Source of the DNA: Pseudomonas fluorescens
GTDB lineage: Bacteria; Pseudomonadota; Gammaproteobacteria; Pseudomonadales; Pseudomonadaceae
DNA length: 64,000 bases
Assembly (NCBI RefSeq): GCF_018614655.1
Contig: NZ_JAGGOG010000014.1
Location: forward strand, 248,001 to 312,000
Reading direction: 5' to 3'
This document shows, in pieces, positions 40,346-49,026 of this stretch; within the stretch, counting starts at the first letter, position 1, and the number at the start of each line of letters is the position of its first letter. The notes below the pieces were generated by a model that saw nothing but the letters and a program-made list of their open reading frames with translations, was not told the origin of the DNA and did no database searches. The position numbers were made by a program, and so were the translations under genes.

Positions 40346-42403
40346 TTAGCCCTGTGCTGCCACCGGGGCTTCGACAGGTTCAATAGTATCGTGGCGCACC
40401 ACCGCGCCAAACTGTTCCATCATCTGCTGGATGAGCGGATCACCGTGGATCGACTCCTCAGCCTCGCGCTGGCGGTTGACCCGACGGCGGGACGCGGCCT
40501 GGGCGGGAGTTTCCTGCTCGGGCTTGATCAATTCGATGCTGATGGTCAGGGTGCGTTCGTGGTACTGGTTCAGGGCATCGTTAAGTCGACGCTGCTGGGT
40601 GGCGTTGAACAGTGCGCTGTGAGCCGGGTCCAGGTGCAGCAACCAATGGTCACCATCGACGGCGATCAGGGTGCAGTTGGCGGCGATGCTGCCGGTCATG
40701 CCGGAAATCGGCAATTTCGGGAACAGCTCCAGCCACTGCAGCGCCAAGCCGGTGGCCGGCATCGCCGCAGGTTCCGGCTCAGGCTCCGGGGCAGGCTCGG
40801 CGGTATGCTCGCTGGCCAGATCGTCCAGGTAGCTGTAGGCCGAATCCATGTCCGGCTCGATGTAGTCTTCGTCCAGCGGCGGCTCGTCATCGAGGTCGGT
40901 GCCTGGGGTCGCGGCGTCCACTTCAGCGATGGTCGGTTCCGGCACAGGAGCCGAGACCCACTCCGGCGCATCCGGCACCACGCTGTCCGGGGTCGGCGTG
41001 GGCATGGGCGTCAGTTCAGGCTGTTCGGCAGCGGTTTCCAGCACCGGCTCGACCGCTGGCTGTTGCTCGACAACCGCCTCTACCGGCTCGTTCCAGGGCA
41101 GGTCGACCACGGCCTCTACAGGTGCAGGCTCGATAACCGGCTCAGGCGCGGCTACTGGCTCGGCAACAACAGGTGCGGGCGCAACAGGCTCCGGCGCTGC
41201 AATACTCGGCGCAACCACTGGCGCGACAACCGCCGCGCCAGCCACTGGTTTGGCGGAATCAACTGTGGCCTGGCTGATCCCCACTGGCTTTAGCGGCTGT
41301 CTCGGTGCGTCCGCTGTGTCGGCGGGCCGGAAGGCCAGCATCCGCAGCAGGACCATTTCGAACCCGCCTCGCGGGTCCGGCGCCAGGGGCAGGTCACGAC
41401 GGCCGATCAGGCCCATCTGGTAGTAGAACTGCACGTCTTCGGCCGGCAGCGCCTGGGCCAGGGCCAGCACGCGGTCGCGGTCGCCGTGACCGTTGTCGAC
41501 CCCCTCAGGCAAGGCCTGGGCGATAGCCACGCGGTGCAGCACGTTAAGAATTTCCGAGAGCACCCCATTCCAATCCGGGCCTTGTTCAGACAGGTGACGC
41601 ACGGCTTCGAGCAACGCCTTGGCGTCGCCTTCGATCAGCGCATGCAACACATCGAACACCTGACCATGATCCAGGGTGCCGAGCATGGCCCGCACATCGG
41701 CGGCCATGACCTTGCCTTCACCAAAGGCGATGGCCTGGTCGGTGAGGCTCATGGCGTCGCGCATCGAGCCATCGGCGGCGCGACCCAACAGCCACAAGGC
41801 GTCGTCTTCGAACGGTACGTTCTCGACACCAAGAACGTGGGTTAAATGCTCGACCACCCGCTCCGGTGTCATGTTCTTCAGGGAGAACTGCAGGCACCGC
41901 GACAAAATCGTTGCAGGGAGTTTCTGCGGGTCGGTGGTGGCCAGGATGAATTTGACGTAGGGCGGCGGCTCTTCCAGGGTTTTCAACAGTGCGTTGAACG
42001 AGTGGCTGGACAGCATGTGCACTTCGTCGATCAGGTAGACCTTGAAGCGGCCACGGCTCGGTGCGTACTGCACGTTGTCCAGCAGCTCGCGGGTGTCTTC
42101 GACCTTGGTGCGGCTGGCGGCGTCGATCTCGATCAGGTCGACAAACCGCCCTTCGTCGATTTCCCGGCACACCGAACAGGTGCCGCAGGGCGTCGACGTG
42201 ATGCCTGTTTCACAGTTCAGGCACTTGGCGATGATCCGCGCAATGGTGGTCTTGCCGACACCCCGGGTACCGGTGAACAGGTAGGCGTGGTGCAGCCGCT
42301 GGCTGTCCAAGGCATTGATCAGAGCCTTGAGCACATGGGTCTGGCCGACCATTTCGCGGAACGAGCGCGGACGCCATTTACGTGCAAGAACCTGATAACT
42401 CAT
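40346..42403 (-). CDS. dnaX: DNA polymerase III subunit tau (DnaX)
   Basis: Clamp-loader ATPase of 685 aa. Walker A GTRGVGKTT, zinc module CLNCETGITSTPCGTCSVC (about 64-82), Walker B YLIDEVHML, SRC-type sensor CLQFSLKNM. After residue 385 there is a long Val-Ala-Pro-Glu rich linker, then the tau C-terminal domain that holds polymerase and helicase. ATG at 42403 gives MSYQVLARKWRP, the standard beginning. I see no A-AAA-AAG slippery heptamer anywhere in the gene, so the E. coli frameshift route to gamma is not evident. Confidence 0.95.
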   Translation of the reverse strand: MSYQVLARKWRPRSFREMVGQTHVLKALINALDSQRLHHAYLFTGTRGVGKTTIARIIAKCLNCETGITSTPCGTCSVCREIDEGRFVDLIEIDAASRTKVEDTRELLDNVQYAPSRGRFKVYLIDEVHMLSSHSFNALLKTLEEPPPYVKFILATTDPQKLPATILSRCLQFSLKNMTPERVVEHLTHVLGVENVPFEDDALWLLGRAADGSMRDAMSLTDQAIAFGEGKVMAADVRAMLGTLDHGQVFDVLHALIEGDAKALLEAVRHLSEQGPDWNGVLSEILNVLHRVAIAQALPEGVDNGHGDRDRVLALAQALPAEDVQFYYQMGLIGRRDLPLAPDPRGGFEMVLLRMLAFRPADTADAPRQPLKPVGISQATVDSAKPVAGAAVVAPVVAPSIAAPEPVAPAPVVAEPVAAPEPVIEPAPVEAVVDLPWNEPVEAVVEQQPAVEPVLETAAEQPELTPMPTPTPDSVVPDAPEWVSAPVPEPTIAEVDAATPGTDLDDEPPLDEDYIEPDMDSAYSYLDDLASEHTAEPAPEPEPEPAAMPATGLALQWLELFPKLPISGMTGSIAANCTLIAVDGDHWLLHLDPAHSALFNATQQRRLNDALNQYHERTLTISIELIKPEQETPAQAASRRRVNRQREAEESIHGDPLIQQMMEQFGAVVRHDTIEPVEAPVAAQG

Positions 42404-42544
42404 CGAAAACCGTCGCAACTGGGAAACAGAAGCCGGTAATGCTAGCGGAGCAGGGGGGAAATTGCATCCGGCACGCTCGCCTTATCTGACTAAGAGGGCT
42501 CTACAGCCCGTTGAAAAGCCTGAATCCGCGGCGCCCAGACAGGT

Positions 42545-44236
42545 TCATCCGCCCTTCAACCACTGCACCGGCGGAGCAAAACCATCGACCCAACCAGGCA
42601 CCTCACCGGCCGGCATGGGCCGAGCGATGAAGTAGCCCTGGGCCACTTCGCAGCCCATGCGCATCAACAACTGGCCATGTTCCAGGGTTTCCAGGCCCTC
42701 GGCGATCACTTCGCGGCCAAAGGCCCGGGCCAGACTAATCACCGCCTTGGTAAGCGCCAGGTCATCCTTGTCGTGGAGGATGTCACGCACAAAAGACCGA
42801 TCGATCTTGATGGTCTGGGTGGGCAAGCGCTTGAGGTAGCTCAGGGACGAATAACCCGTGCCGAAATCATCCAGGGAAAACTGCACGCCCAGGGCATGAC
42901 AGGCTTCAAGGTGCTGGGTGACCCGCTGGATATTGTCGATGGCCACTGATTCAGCGATTTCCAGGTCGAGCATATGCGGCTCCACGCCGGGGTGCTGCGC
43001 CAGCAGTTGCTGCAGCCGCTCGACGAAGTCCGCCCGCTGGAAATGCCGCGCCGCGATGTTCACGCTGACCGCCCAGCAGCGCCCTGCCCCTTGCCATTGA
43101 TACATTTGGGTCAGGACCTGGTTCATCACCCATTCACCGATGTCGACGATCAGGTCAGTCTGCTCGATCAACGGCAGGAAATCCCCCGGCGCCACCAGCC
43201 CGCGCTCGGGATGCTGCCAACGTAACAGCGCTTCGAACCCTACCACCGTGCCGCAGCGCAGATTGACCTTGGGATGGTAATGCAGGCACAACTCGCCCGC
43301 CGCCAGAGCCTGGCGAATCTGCTGCACCGTCTGGTGAGTAGCCTTGACCTCCTGCTCCAGGGAGACATCGAACAGCTGGAAACGATTGCGCCCGCTCTGC
43401 TTGGCCACATACATGGCCTGGTCGGCGTGGCGCAGCAAGGTGTCGGCGTCCTCATCGTCCAGGGGAAACAAGGTGACGCCAATACTGGCAAACACATTGA
43501 TCTCCGCACCCTGGATCGAATACGGCTCGGAGATAGCCTTGAGGATGCGCACTAACGCGCCGTTGAGTTCGTCGATGTCACGCACATAACGCAGGATCAG
43601 CACAAACTCGTCACCCGCGAGCCGAGCCACCACATCCTCGCCACGGATGATCTCCCGCAGGCGACTGGCGACCTCCACCAGCAACAAGTCGCCACACGCA
43701 TGGCCGTAACCATCGTTGACCGCCTTGAACCCGTCCAGGTCGAGCATGCACAGCGCTAAGGGAATGTCTTCACTACGGGAAAACTCCAGGGACTGGGTGA
43801 GCAACTCGGACAAATAAGCGCGGTTTGGCAGCCCCGTCAGCACGTCATGGCCGACCCGCCACTGCAAGGTGTGCAGCAGTTGGCGCTTTTCGCTGACATC
43901 AAAGCGAATCGACACGTACTTCTGCACCTCACCGGTCTGCTCATTGAGCAACGGCACCATGGTGCTGTCGACCCAATACAGCGTGCCGTCCCTGGCGCGG
44001 TTACAGATTTCGCCGCGCCAGACCCTGCCCTGGCTGATGGCGTTCCACATCCCCTGGAAAAACGCCTCAGGGTGCAGCCCGGAACTGAGAATCCGGTGGT
44101 TCTTCCCCAGCAACTCTTCGCGGCTATAGCCGGACATGCCGCAGAACTGATCATTGACGTAGGTGATGTCGCCTGCGAGATCGGTCTCGGAGAAAATGGC
44201 GGCTGCATCCACGGCCCTGCGGTATTTCTCGTCCAT
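42545..44236 (-). CDS. PAS-GGDEF-EAL cyclic-di-GMP protein
   Basis: 563 aa, no membrane span. A PAS/PAC sensor fills residues 1-120 (GDITYVNDQFCGMSGYS), followed by a GGDEF domain whose motif is AGDEF (207-211), a variant still compatible with cyclase activity, with an I-site-like RxxD not evident just upstream. The EAL domain has FEALLRWQHPERG (335 onward), DLEIAESV, LDDFGTGYSSL and IKIDRSFV, so phosphodiesterase residues look intact. It follows the second Aer-like receptor by 18 bases, and the two probably form one operon linking redox or ligand sensing to both chemotaxis and c-di-GMP. Ribosome site weak. Confidence 0.9.
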   Translation of the reverse strand: MDEKYRRAVDAAAIFSETDLAGDITYVNDQFCGMSGYSREELLGKNHRILSSGLHPEAFFQGMWNAISQGRVWRGEICNRARDGTLYWVDSTMVPLLNEQTGEVQKYVSIRFDVSEKRQLLHTLQWRVGHDVLTGLPNRAYLSELLTQSLEFSRSEDIPLALCMLDLDGFKAVNDGYGHACGDLLLVEVASRLREIIRGEDVVARLAGDEFVLILRYVRDIDELNGALVRILKAISEPYSIQGAEINVFASIGVTLFPLDDEDADTLLRHADQAMYVAKQSGRNRFQLFDVSLEQEVKATHQTVQQIRQALAAGELCLHYHPKVNLRCGTVVGFEALLRWQHPERGLVAPGDFLPLIEQTDLIVDIGEWVMNQVLTQMYQWQGAGRCWAVSVNIAARHFQRADFVERLQQLLAQHPGVEPHMLDLEIAESVAIDNIQRVTQHLEACHALGVQFSLDDFGTGYSSLSYLKRLPTQTIKIDRSFVRDILHDKDDLALTKAVISLARAFGREVIAEGLETLEHGQLLMRMGCEVAQGYFIARPMPAGEVPGWVDGFAPPVQWLKGG

Positions 44237-44254
44237 GAGTGAGGCTCACATTGG

Positions 44255-45820
44255 CTAGCGGTTGAACCGCTCGACCAGGGCGCGCAACCCGGAAGAGATG
44301 CTTTCGAGTTCCCGTCCTCGGGTGACCGCAGCGTTAGCATTGCCTGCTGTCTTTTGCACGGTGGCGGCGACATTGTTGATCTGTTGTGAAACTTCCTCGG
44401 CGACGTGGGATTGTTCCTGGGAGGCGGCGGCCATTTGCTGGCTCATGTCAGTGATGCGCTCCACCGCCTGGCGGATACCTTGCAGCGCCTGTTGCGCCTC
44501 AAGCACCTGCTGCACGCCCTGCTCGGCTTCGCGAATACCCAAGCTTGCGATATCGACCGCCTCATCAGCGCCGGCCCGCAGGTTCTGGATAATGCCCTGG
44601 ATCTGTTCGGTCGACTCACGGGTCTTGCCCGCCAGCGCCCGCACCTCATCGGCCACCACGGCAAACCCGCGCCCTTGCTCACCGGCACGGGCAGCTTCGA
44701 TGGCGGCGTTGAGGGCCAGCAGGTTGGTCTGGTCGGCGATGGCCTGGATCATGCTCGCAGCCACCTGGATTTCCTGGGTCTGCCCGGACAGGTTACCCAC
44801 GGCCTGGTTGATCTGGGTGACGGTACCGGCCAGCAACTGGATCGCCTCACGCGAGGTGCCGGCCACATGGCTGCCTTGCTCGGCCAATCCGTTGGCGGTG
44901 TAAGCTTCGCTGGCGGTCTGCTGCACATGCACCGCCACCTCGGCGATGGAGGCTGCCATTTCGGTCATGGCGGCGGCCGTCATGTCGGTTTCAGCTCGCT
45001 GTTCCAACAGTGCCGACTCAGTGTTGCTCGACAATGCGCTGGAGTCGGTGGCGGCCTCGGCCATCTGGGTGGCCAGGTCACCCAGGCGCGTCAAGGCAGT
45101 TTTCAGCCGCGCGTCCTCGCTGATCAGGATCATTTCCAACTGTGCAGCCGAGCCGGTGGCGTCGCTGTAGGTCAAAGCACTGATCGGGTCGGAAAAGGTA
45201 TTGGAGGTGTGCTGGACGATTTTCTGGAGTTGCTGCCCCAAGCGCTGCTGTGCCCAAACACCCACGCCGAGAAACAAACCAACGGTCAAGGCTTGCGCCC
45301 ACCCCACAGGAATCAGTTGGAAGGCACCGACCGAAACCACCGCTGCCACTGACGGCAACGCCAGCGCCCGTGCCGTAGCGGCGATCCGCCGTCCTGCCGA
45401 AACGGCCGACTTGCCCGCCAGTAACCGCGCGTACAGGGCTTCGGCCCGGCGCACTTGATCGCGAGTGGGCTTGACCCGCACCGACTCATAGCCCACCAGC
45501 CGGCCATCCTCGAGAATGGGTGTCACATAGGCGCTGACCCAATAATAGTTGCCATTCTTGCAGCGGTTTTTCACCACGCCCATCCAGCTTTGCCCAGCCT
45601 TGAGGTAGCTCCACATCAATTGGAACACGGCGGGCGGCATATCCGGGTGGCGCACCAGATTGTGGGGGCTGCCGATCAGCTCCGCCTGAGTAAAACCGCT
45701 CATGGCGACGAACTCGGCGTTGCAGTAGGTAATATGGCTGTTGACGTCAGTAGCGGAAATAAGCCGTTGCTGCTCCCCAAAAGTTTGTTCAACATCGGTG
45801 ACCGGCAAGTTGAGACGCAC
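44255..45820 (-). CDS. Second Aer-type chemoreceptor (PAS + MCP)
   Basis: 521 aa, the same length and layout as the receptor at 17376: PAS with [26 protein letters not shown] and [16 protein letters not shown]; a hydrophobic segment at about 150-195; then the MCP helical hairpin with [20 protein letters not shown]. The start is a GTG at 45820 preceded by GGAGCTTTAAC; a ten-residue longer frame from ATG 45850 exists but lacks a ribosome site. Coupled to the PAS-GGDEF-EAL gene downstream. Signal unknown; FAD binding possible by similarity to Aer. Confidence 0.9.
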   Translation of the reverse strand: MRLNLPVTDVEQTFGEQQRLISATDVNSHITYCNAEFVAMSGFTQAELIGSPHNLVRHPDMPPAVFQLMWSYLKAGQSWMGVVKNRCKNGNYYWVSAYVTPILEDGRLVGYESVRVKPTRDQVRRAEALYARLLAGKSAVSAGRRIAATARALALPSVAAVVSVGAFQLIPVGWAQALTVGLFLGVGVWAQQRLGQQLQKIVQHTSNTFSDPISALTYSDATGSAAQLEMILISEDARLKTALTRLGDLATQMAEAATDSSALSSNTESALLEQRAETDMTAAAMTEMAASIAEVAVHVQQTASEAYTANGLAEQGSHVAGTSREAIQLLAGTVTQINQAVGNLSGQTQEIQVAASMIQAIADQTNLLALNAAIEAARAGEQGRGFAVVADEVRALAGKTRESTEQIQGIIQNLRAGADEAVDIASLGIREAEQGVQQVLEAQQALQGIRQAVERITDMSQQMAAASQEQSHVAEEVSQQINNVAATVQKTAGNANAAVTRGRELESISSGLRALVERFNR

Positions 45821-46111
45821 GTTAAAGCTCCATGAACAGCATTCGATCACCCTATCGACTGCCGGGTAGGCAGGATGGGCCGATTCGCATTTCTAGTCCG
45901 GCTATGCCGTCAATCGGCTGGATGGCCACAATCGGCGGCTAAGCCACGGTTTTGCACAGCAATTCACCGTCGATTCTTTGATGATCAACTAGGCTTTAAT
46001 ACGGGTATCCGGCACGGAAGGCGAGGTGGTGCTTTGGCACTGACGAGCGACGGTTGAGCCCCTGCCAAGCGTCCGATGTATGGGCACCTTTATGAGAGTA
46101 GGAAAAAAGCA
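45821..46111. other. Intergenic region upstream of the second receptor
   Basis: About 290 bases with no open frame that I trust; it should contain the minus-strand promoter of the receptor operon. Base composition falls towards AT from about 46070. Confidence 0.4.
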
Positions 46112-46234
46112 ATGATTTCCTGTTTCATAAACCTACCTTCTGAAACGAGACCACCAAATACTTGTCCTAAATGTCGATTCTACGAATTACATCACATTTT
46201 GCAAGAAAAGGTGATGGCGCGAGCGGTTGTCTAA
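46112..46234 (+). CDS. Candidate 40-aa mini-protein with a CPxC motif
   Basis: ATG at 46112 preceded by AGGAAAAAAGCA (AGGA, 8 bases) opens a frame of 40 codons to TAA at 46232. The translation starts MISCFINLPSETRPPN, continues TCPKCRFYELHHILQEK and ends MARAVV. TCPKC followed by HH resembles half of a zinc ribbon. The patch is AT-richer than its surroundings, and the ORF stops 47 bases before the XRE gene in the same direction. It could be a real small gene, a fragment of a longer lost gene, or chance. No similar protein is known to me. Confidence 0.42.
   Translation: MISCFINLPSETRPPNTCPKCRFYELHHILQEKVMARAVV
46177..46187 (+). promoter_or_regulatory. ATTC-TAC-GAAT palindrome upstream of the XRE gene
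   Basis: Short inverted repeat inside the mini-ORF; ATTCTA recurs near 46235 and 46261. Possibly an autoregulatory site of the XRE regulator; position and repetition are the only evidence. Confidence 0.25.
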
Positions 46235-46281
46235 TTCTAATATTTATCGTTAAGTTCTTGATTCTAAATGGGAATTGAGCG

Positions 46282-46596
46282 ATGCAAATTTCAAGTTTGG
46301 GTCCGGCCATCAGGCGCTACCGCAAGGTAGCGGGGCTTACTCAGGCTGAACTAGGTGAAAAAACCGGTTTTGATCCTAAAACCATTAGCCGCTTCGAAAC
46401 CGGCACCTATACACCCAGCGTGGAGGCTCTGTTTTTGTTCGCAGAGGCGCTGGAAGTGAAGCTGACAGTCTTTTTCGCAGACTTGGTCGACGAGGATGAA
46501 CAGCGCGCTTACCTGTTCGGTGTCATACACAAAGCCACCCCGAAGGATCTGGGAAAGCTGATCGCGGCGGTAGACCAGGCCTTGTCCAAGCCTTAG
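46282..46596 (+). CDS. XRE-family transcriptional regulator, 104 aa
   Basis: Single helix-turn-helix of the HTH_3 type: residues 9-62, GPAIRRYRKVAGLTQAELG, then DPKTISRFETGTYTPSVE and LFLFAEALEVKL. The remaining 40 residues (FADLVDEDEQRAYLFGVIHK) contain no other domain. Its surroundings are AT-rich, and it carries its own terminator, both of which suggest an acquired gene. It may regulate the 40-codon ORF upstream or itself. Target unknown. Confidence 0.85.
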   Translation: MQISSLGPAIRRYRKVAGLTQAELGEKTGFDPKTISRFETGTYTPSVEALFLFAEALEVKLTVFFADLVDEDEQRAYLFGVIHKATPKDLGKLIAAVDQALSKP

Positions 46597-46623
46597 AGCT
46601 CGCAACACCAGTACCCGTAATAA

Positions 46624-46657
46624 AAAGAGCAGACAGCCCAGGCTGTCCGCTCTTTGT
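46624..46657 (+). terminator. Terminator after the XRE gene
   Basis: AAAGAGCAGACAGCC - CA - GGCTGTCCGCTCTTTG; fourteen paired bases with one bulge, short U-run. Confidence 0.75.
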
Positions 46658-46747
46658 TCATCGACTCCTGACATGAACTGACAGGACAGGCCCTTAGACT
46701 TCACGGGACTGAGCCGCGCCATTGCTGCCAGCTTCCATGGAGCCATC

Positions 46748-47119
46748 ATGCAGATCCTCGACCACTACTTCCTGCTGTACGTCGACAGCCCCGCCACCAG
46801 CGCCAACTTCTACAGCCGTCTGCTGGACAAGCCGCCAGTCGCGCTGAACCCCACCTTTGCCCTGTTCATGCTCGATAACGGCGTCAAGCTTGGCCTGTGG
46901 TCCCGGCACACCGCAGAGCCGGCCGCCCAGAGCGCCGGGGGCGGCTGCGAGGTTGGATTTCGCGTCGCCGAGCCATCAACGGTGGATGAACTGCATGCAC
47001 ACTGGGTCAAACAGGGGGTAAGCATTGCGCAATCACCCGTCGAGATGGGGTTTGGCTACACCTTTACCGGCCTGGATCCCGACGGCCACCGCCTGCGGGT
47101 GTTCACCGTGCCCCAATAG
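46748..47119 (+). CDS. VOC-family (glyoxalase/bleomycin-resistance fold) protein
   Basis: 123 aa, two beta-alpha-beta-beta-beta units: YFLLYVDSPATSANFYSRLL and LFMLDNGVKLGLWS in the first half, EVGFRVAEPSTVDELHAHW and FTGLDPDGHRLRVF in the second. Metal-binding residues of true glyoxalase are not all evident, so it may be a binding protein or a dioxygenase-like enzyme. GGAG precedes the ATG. Its last 87 bases overlap the 3' end of the EamA gene on the other strand. Confidence 0.88.
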   Translation: MQILDHYFLLYVDSPATSANFYSRLLDKPPVALNPTFALFMLDNGVKLGLWSRHTAEPAAQSAGGGCEVGFRVAEPSTVDELHAHWVKQGVSIAQSPVEMGFGYTFTGLDPDGHRLRVFTVPQ

Positions 47120-48001
47120 TGGCTGACGGCGCCAGCGCCCTTCCAGGCTGATAGCGCCCACACTGGTCAATACGATCAGGCCGCCCATCACCACTCGCAT
47201 TGAAACCTGCTCCCCGAGCAGGGTCGCCGCCATCACCATCGCTACCGGCGGCACCAGGTACAAGGCCACCGAAGCACGACTCACCTCGACGTGCCTCAAC
47301 ACATAGGCCCAGGCGAGGTAAGCCAGGGCACTGGGGAAGACACCCAGCACCAGCACCGCCAGGTTGGCCGACAGCGGCGCCTGAATCACCATGGCAGGCA
47401 AACCTGGCAAGTAGACACAGAGCAACAACGTCCCTGACCACACCGTGTAGCACACGGTGGTCAGCGGACTGTAGCGGCGGGAATAGTGCTTCTGAATGGC
47501 GAAATACACACTCCACGAGATCGCTGCCAGCAGAATCAGCAGGCCTCGGGGGTCAATTTCACCCAGGCCGCGCTCGCCCCAGATCACCACCAACACCCCT
47601 GTCAGCCCGAGCAGCACACACCCCCAACGCCAGCCGCTCACCCGCTCCTTCAAACAGACAAACGCCACCAGAACGCTGAACAGCGGCACCGATTGCGCCA
47701 ACACACTGGAAGCCGCCGCCGTCACCCACTGCTGGCCCAGGTTGAGGCACAGGTGATGCAGGAAGATCCCGAAAAAACCCAGTACCAACAGCCATGGCAA
47801 ATCCCGCAGCCGAGGCAGCTCGATCCGCACCACCAACGCCACACCCGCCATAAACAGCGATGCAATCAGAAACCGCGCCAAAGCCAGTTGGCCGGGACTG
47901 TAACCGTGCAGCGCCATGTGAACTCCAATGGGCGAATATGCCCAACAGAGGATCACGCTGGCAGTGACTAGCGTAAGCTTTACGGGTGACGGGGCATTCA
48001 T
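47033..48001 (-). CDS. EamA/DMT-family transporter
   Basis: 322 aa with ten predicted spans in two EamA repeats (LVTASVILCWAYSPIGVHM; LIVLTSVGAISLEG at the end). Metabolite exporters or importers of this family vary widely, so substrate is open. The last 25 residues (LGHGEHPQAVAVGIQAGKG) are an extra hydrophilic tail read from the antisense of the VOC gene, and a shorter ancestral stop is likely. ATG at 48001 gives MNAPSPVKL; a nine-base longer start at 48010 is possible. Diverges from the LysR gene by 102 bases, so it is the probable target of that regulator. Confidence 0.88.
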   Translation of the reverse strand: MNAPSPVKLTLVTASVILCWAYSPIGVHMALHGYSPGQLALARFLIASLFMAGVALVVRIELPRLRDLPWLLVLGFFGIFLHHLCLNLGQQWVTAAASSVLAQSVPLFSVLVAFVCLKERVSGWRWGCVLLGLTGVLVVIWGERGLGEIDPRGLLILLAAISWSVYFAIQKHYSRRYSPLTTVCYTVWSGTLLLCVYLPGLPAMVIQAPLSANLAVLVLGVFPSALAYLAWAYVLRHVEVSRASVALYLVPPVAMVMAATLLGEQVSMRVVMGGLIVLTSVGAISLEGRWRRQPLLGHGEHPQAVAVGIQAGKGVAKPHLDG

Positions 48002-48102
48002 CGACGGCATCCAGAAACTGAGTGGGAATGCCGCAGTCTTGTCCTGGGCAAGGTGCAGGACAATTAACCGTTTCTGACTTCTGTAATCACTGGAACTGAG
48101 CG

Positions 48103-48966
48103 ATGGAACTGGCCCAACTGAAAATGGTGAAAGCCGTGGCGCAAACCGGCAGCGTGGCCCAGGCCGCCGTGCAGTTGCACTGCGTACCGTCGAACATCAC
48201 CACGCGCATCAAGCAACTGGAAAGCGAGTTGGGCACACCCCTGTTCATTCGCGCCGGGCGCGGTCTGGCGATCAGTGCCGCCGGTGAAGTGTTTCTCGAC
48301 TACTGCGAGCGCATCCTCGCGCTGGTGGAGGAGTCCAAGCGTGCGGTCGACAGCAACGCGATTCCTCGCGGCAAATTGCGCATCGGCGCGGTGGAATCCA
48401 GCGCCAGTGGTCGTCTGCCTCCGCTGCTTGCCGAATACCACCGACGTTACCCACAAGTGGAGTTGGAGTTGGTGACCGGCGCCTGGGCGCATCTGCTCGA
48501 TGACCTGCAACACCACCGCCTGGATGCGGCGTTGGTGGCTGCGGGAGGCAAACGCCCCAAACTCGAACAAAGCGTGGTCTACAGCGAACGCCTGGTGCTG
48601 ATCACCAGCGCCTCCAGTGCCCCCATTGCAGACGCCAGTGACCTGGCGGGCCGCACCCTGCTGGTCTGGCCGCCAGGCTGCCCTTACCGTGCCGCCCTGG
48701 AAAACTGGCTCAAACCCCACGATATCAAGCCGGCCATTGCCAGCTATGCCAGTTGGGGAACGATCATCGGTTGCGTCAGCGCGGGCATTGGCGTGGCGCT
48801 GGCACCAGAAGGCATCCTGGCCCGCTATGAGCAGGCCAACCAGTTGACGTCCTACCGCTTCGATGAGCTGGCGGCGGTGGACAACCTGCTGTTCTGGCAC
48901 AAGGACACTCAGCGCCATCTGGCTCGGGACGCATTTGCCGGGCTGCTGCGGGAGACGTTCGGCTGA
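48103..48966 (+). CDS. LysR-family transcriptional regulator
   Basis: 287 aa. N-terminal winged HTH (LKMVKAVAQTGSVAQAAVQL; NITTRIKQLESELGTPLFIR) and a periplasmic-binding-like effector domain from about residue 90 (GKLRIGAVESSASGRLPPLL). Divergent from the EamA transporter gene, the classical arrangement in which LysR controls its neighbour. Effector unknown. Confidence 0.92.
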   Translation: MELAQLKMVKAVAQTGSVAQAAVQLHCVPSNITTRIKQLESELGTPLFIRAGRGLAISAAGEVFLDYCERILALVEESKRAVDSNAIPRGKLRIGAVESSASGRLPPLLAEYHRRYPQVELELVTGAWAHLLDDLQHHRLDAALVAAGGKRPKLEQSVVYSERLVLITSASSAPIADASDLAGRTLLVWPPGCPYRAALENWLKPHDIKPAIASYASWGTIIGCVSAGIGVALAPEGILARYEQANQLTSYRFDELAAVDNLLFWHKDTQRHLARDAFAGLLRETFG

Positions 48967-48978
48967 GTTTCTGGCGCA

Positions 48979-49016
48979 CAAAAAAACACCGCGACAGGCC
49001 TGGCCTGTCGCGGTGC
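48979..49016 (-). terminator. Terminator of the muramidase/partner operon
   Basis: On the minus strand CACCGCGACAGGCC - AGGCCTGTCGCGGTG is followed by seven T. The hairpin is nearly perfect. It lies 11 bases beyond the stop codon of the 49027 gene. Confidence 0.88.
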
Positions 49017-49026
49017 AGGGACATCA

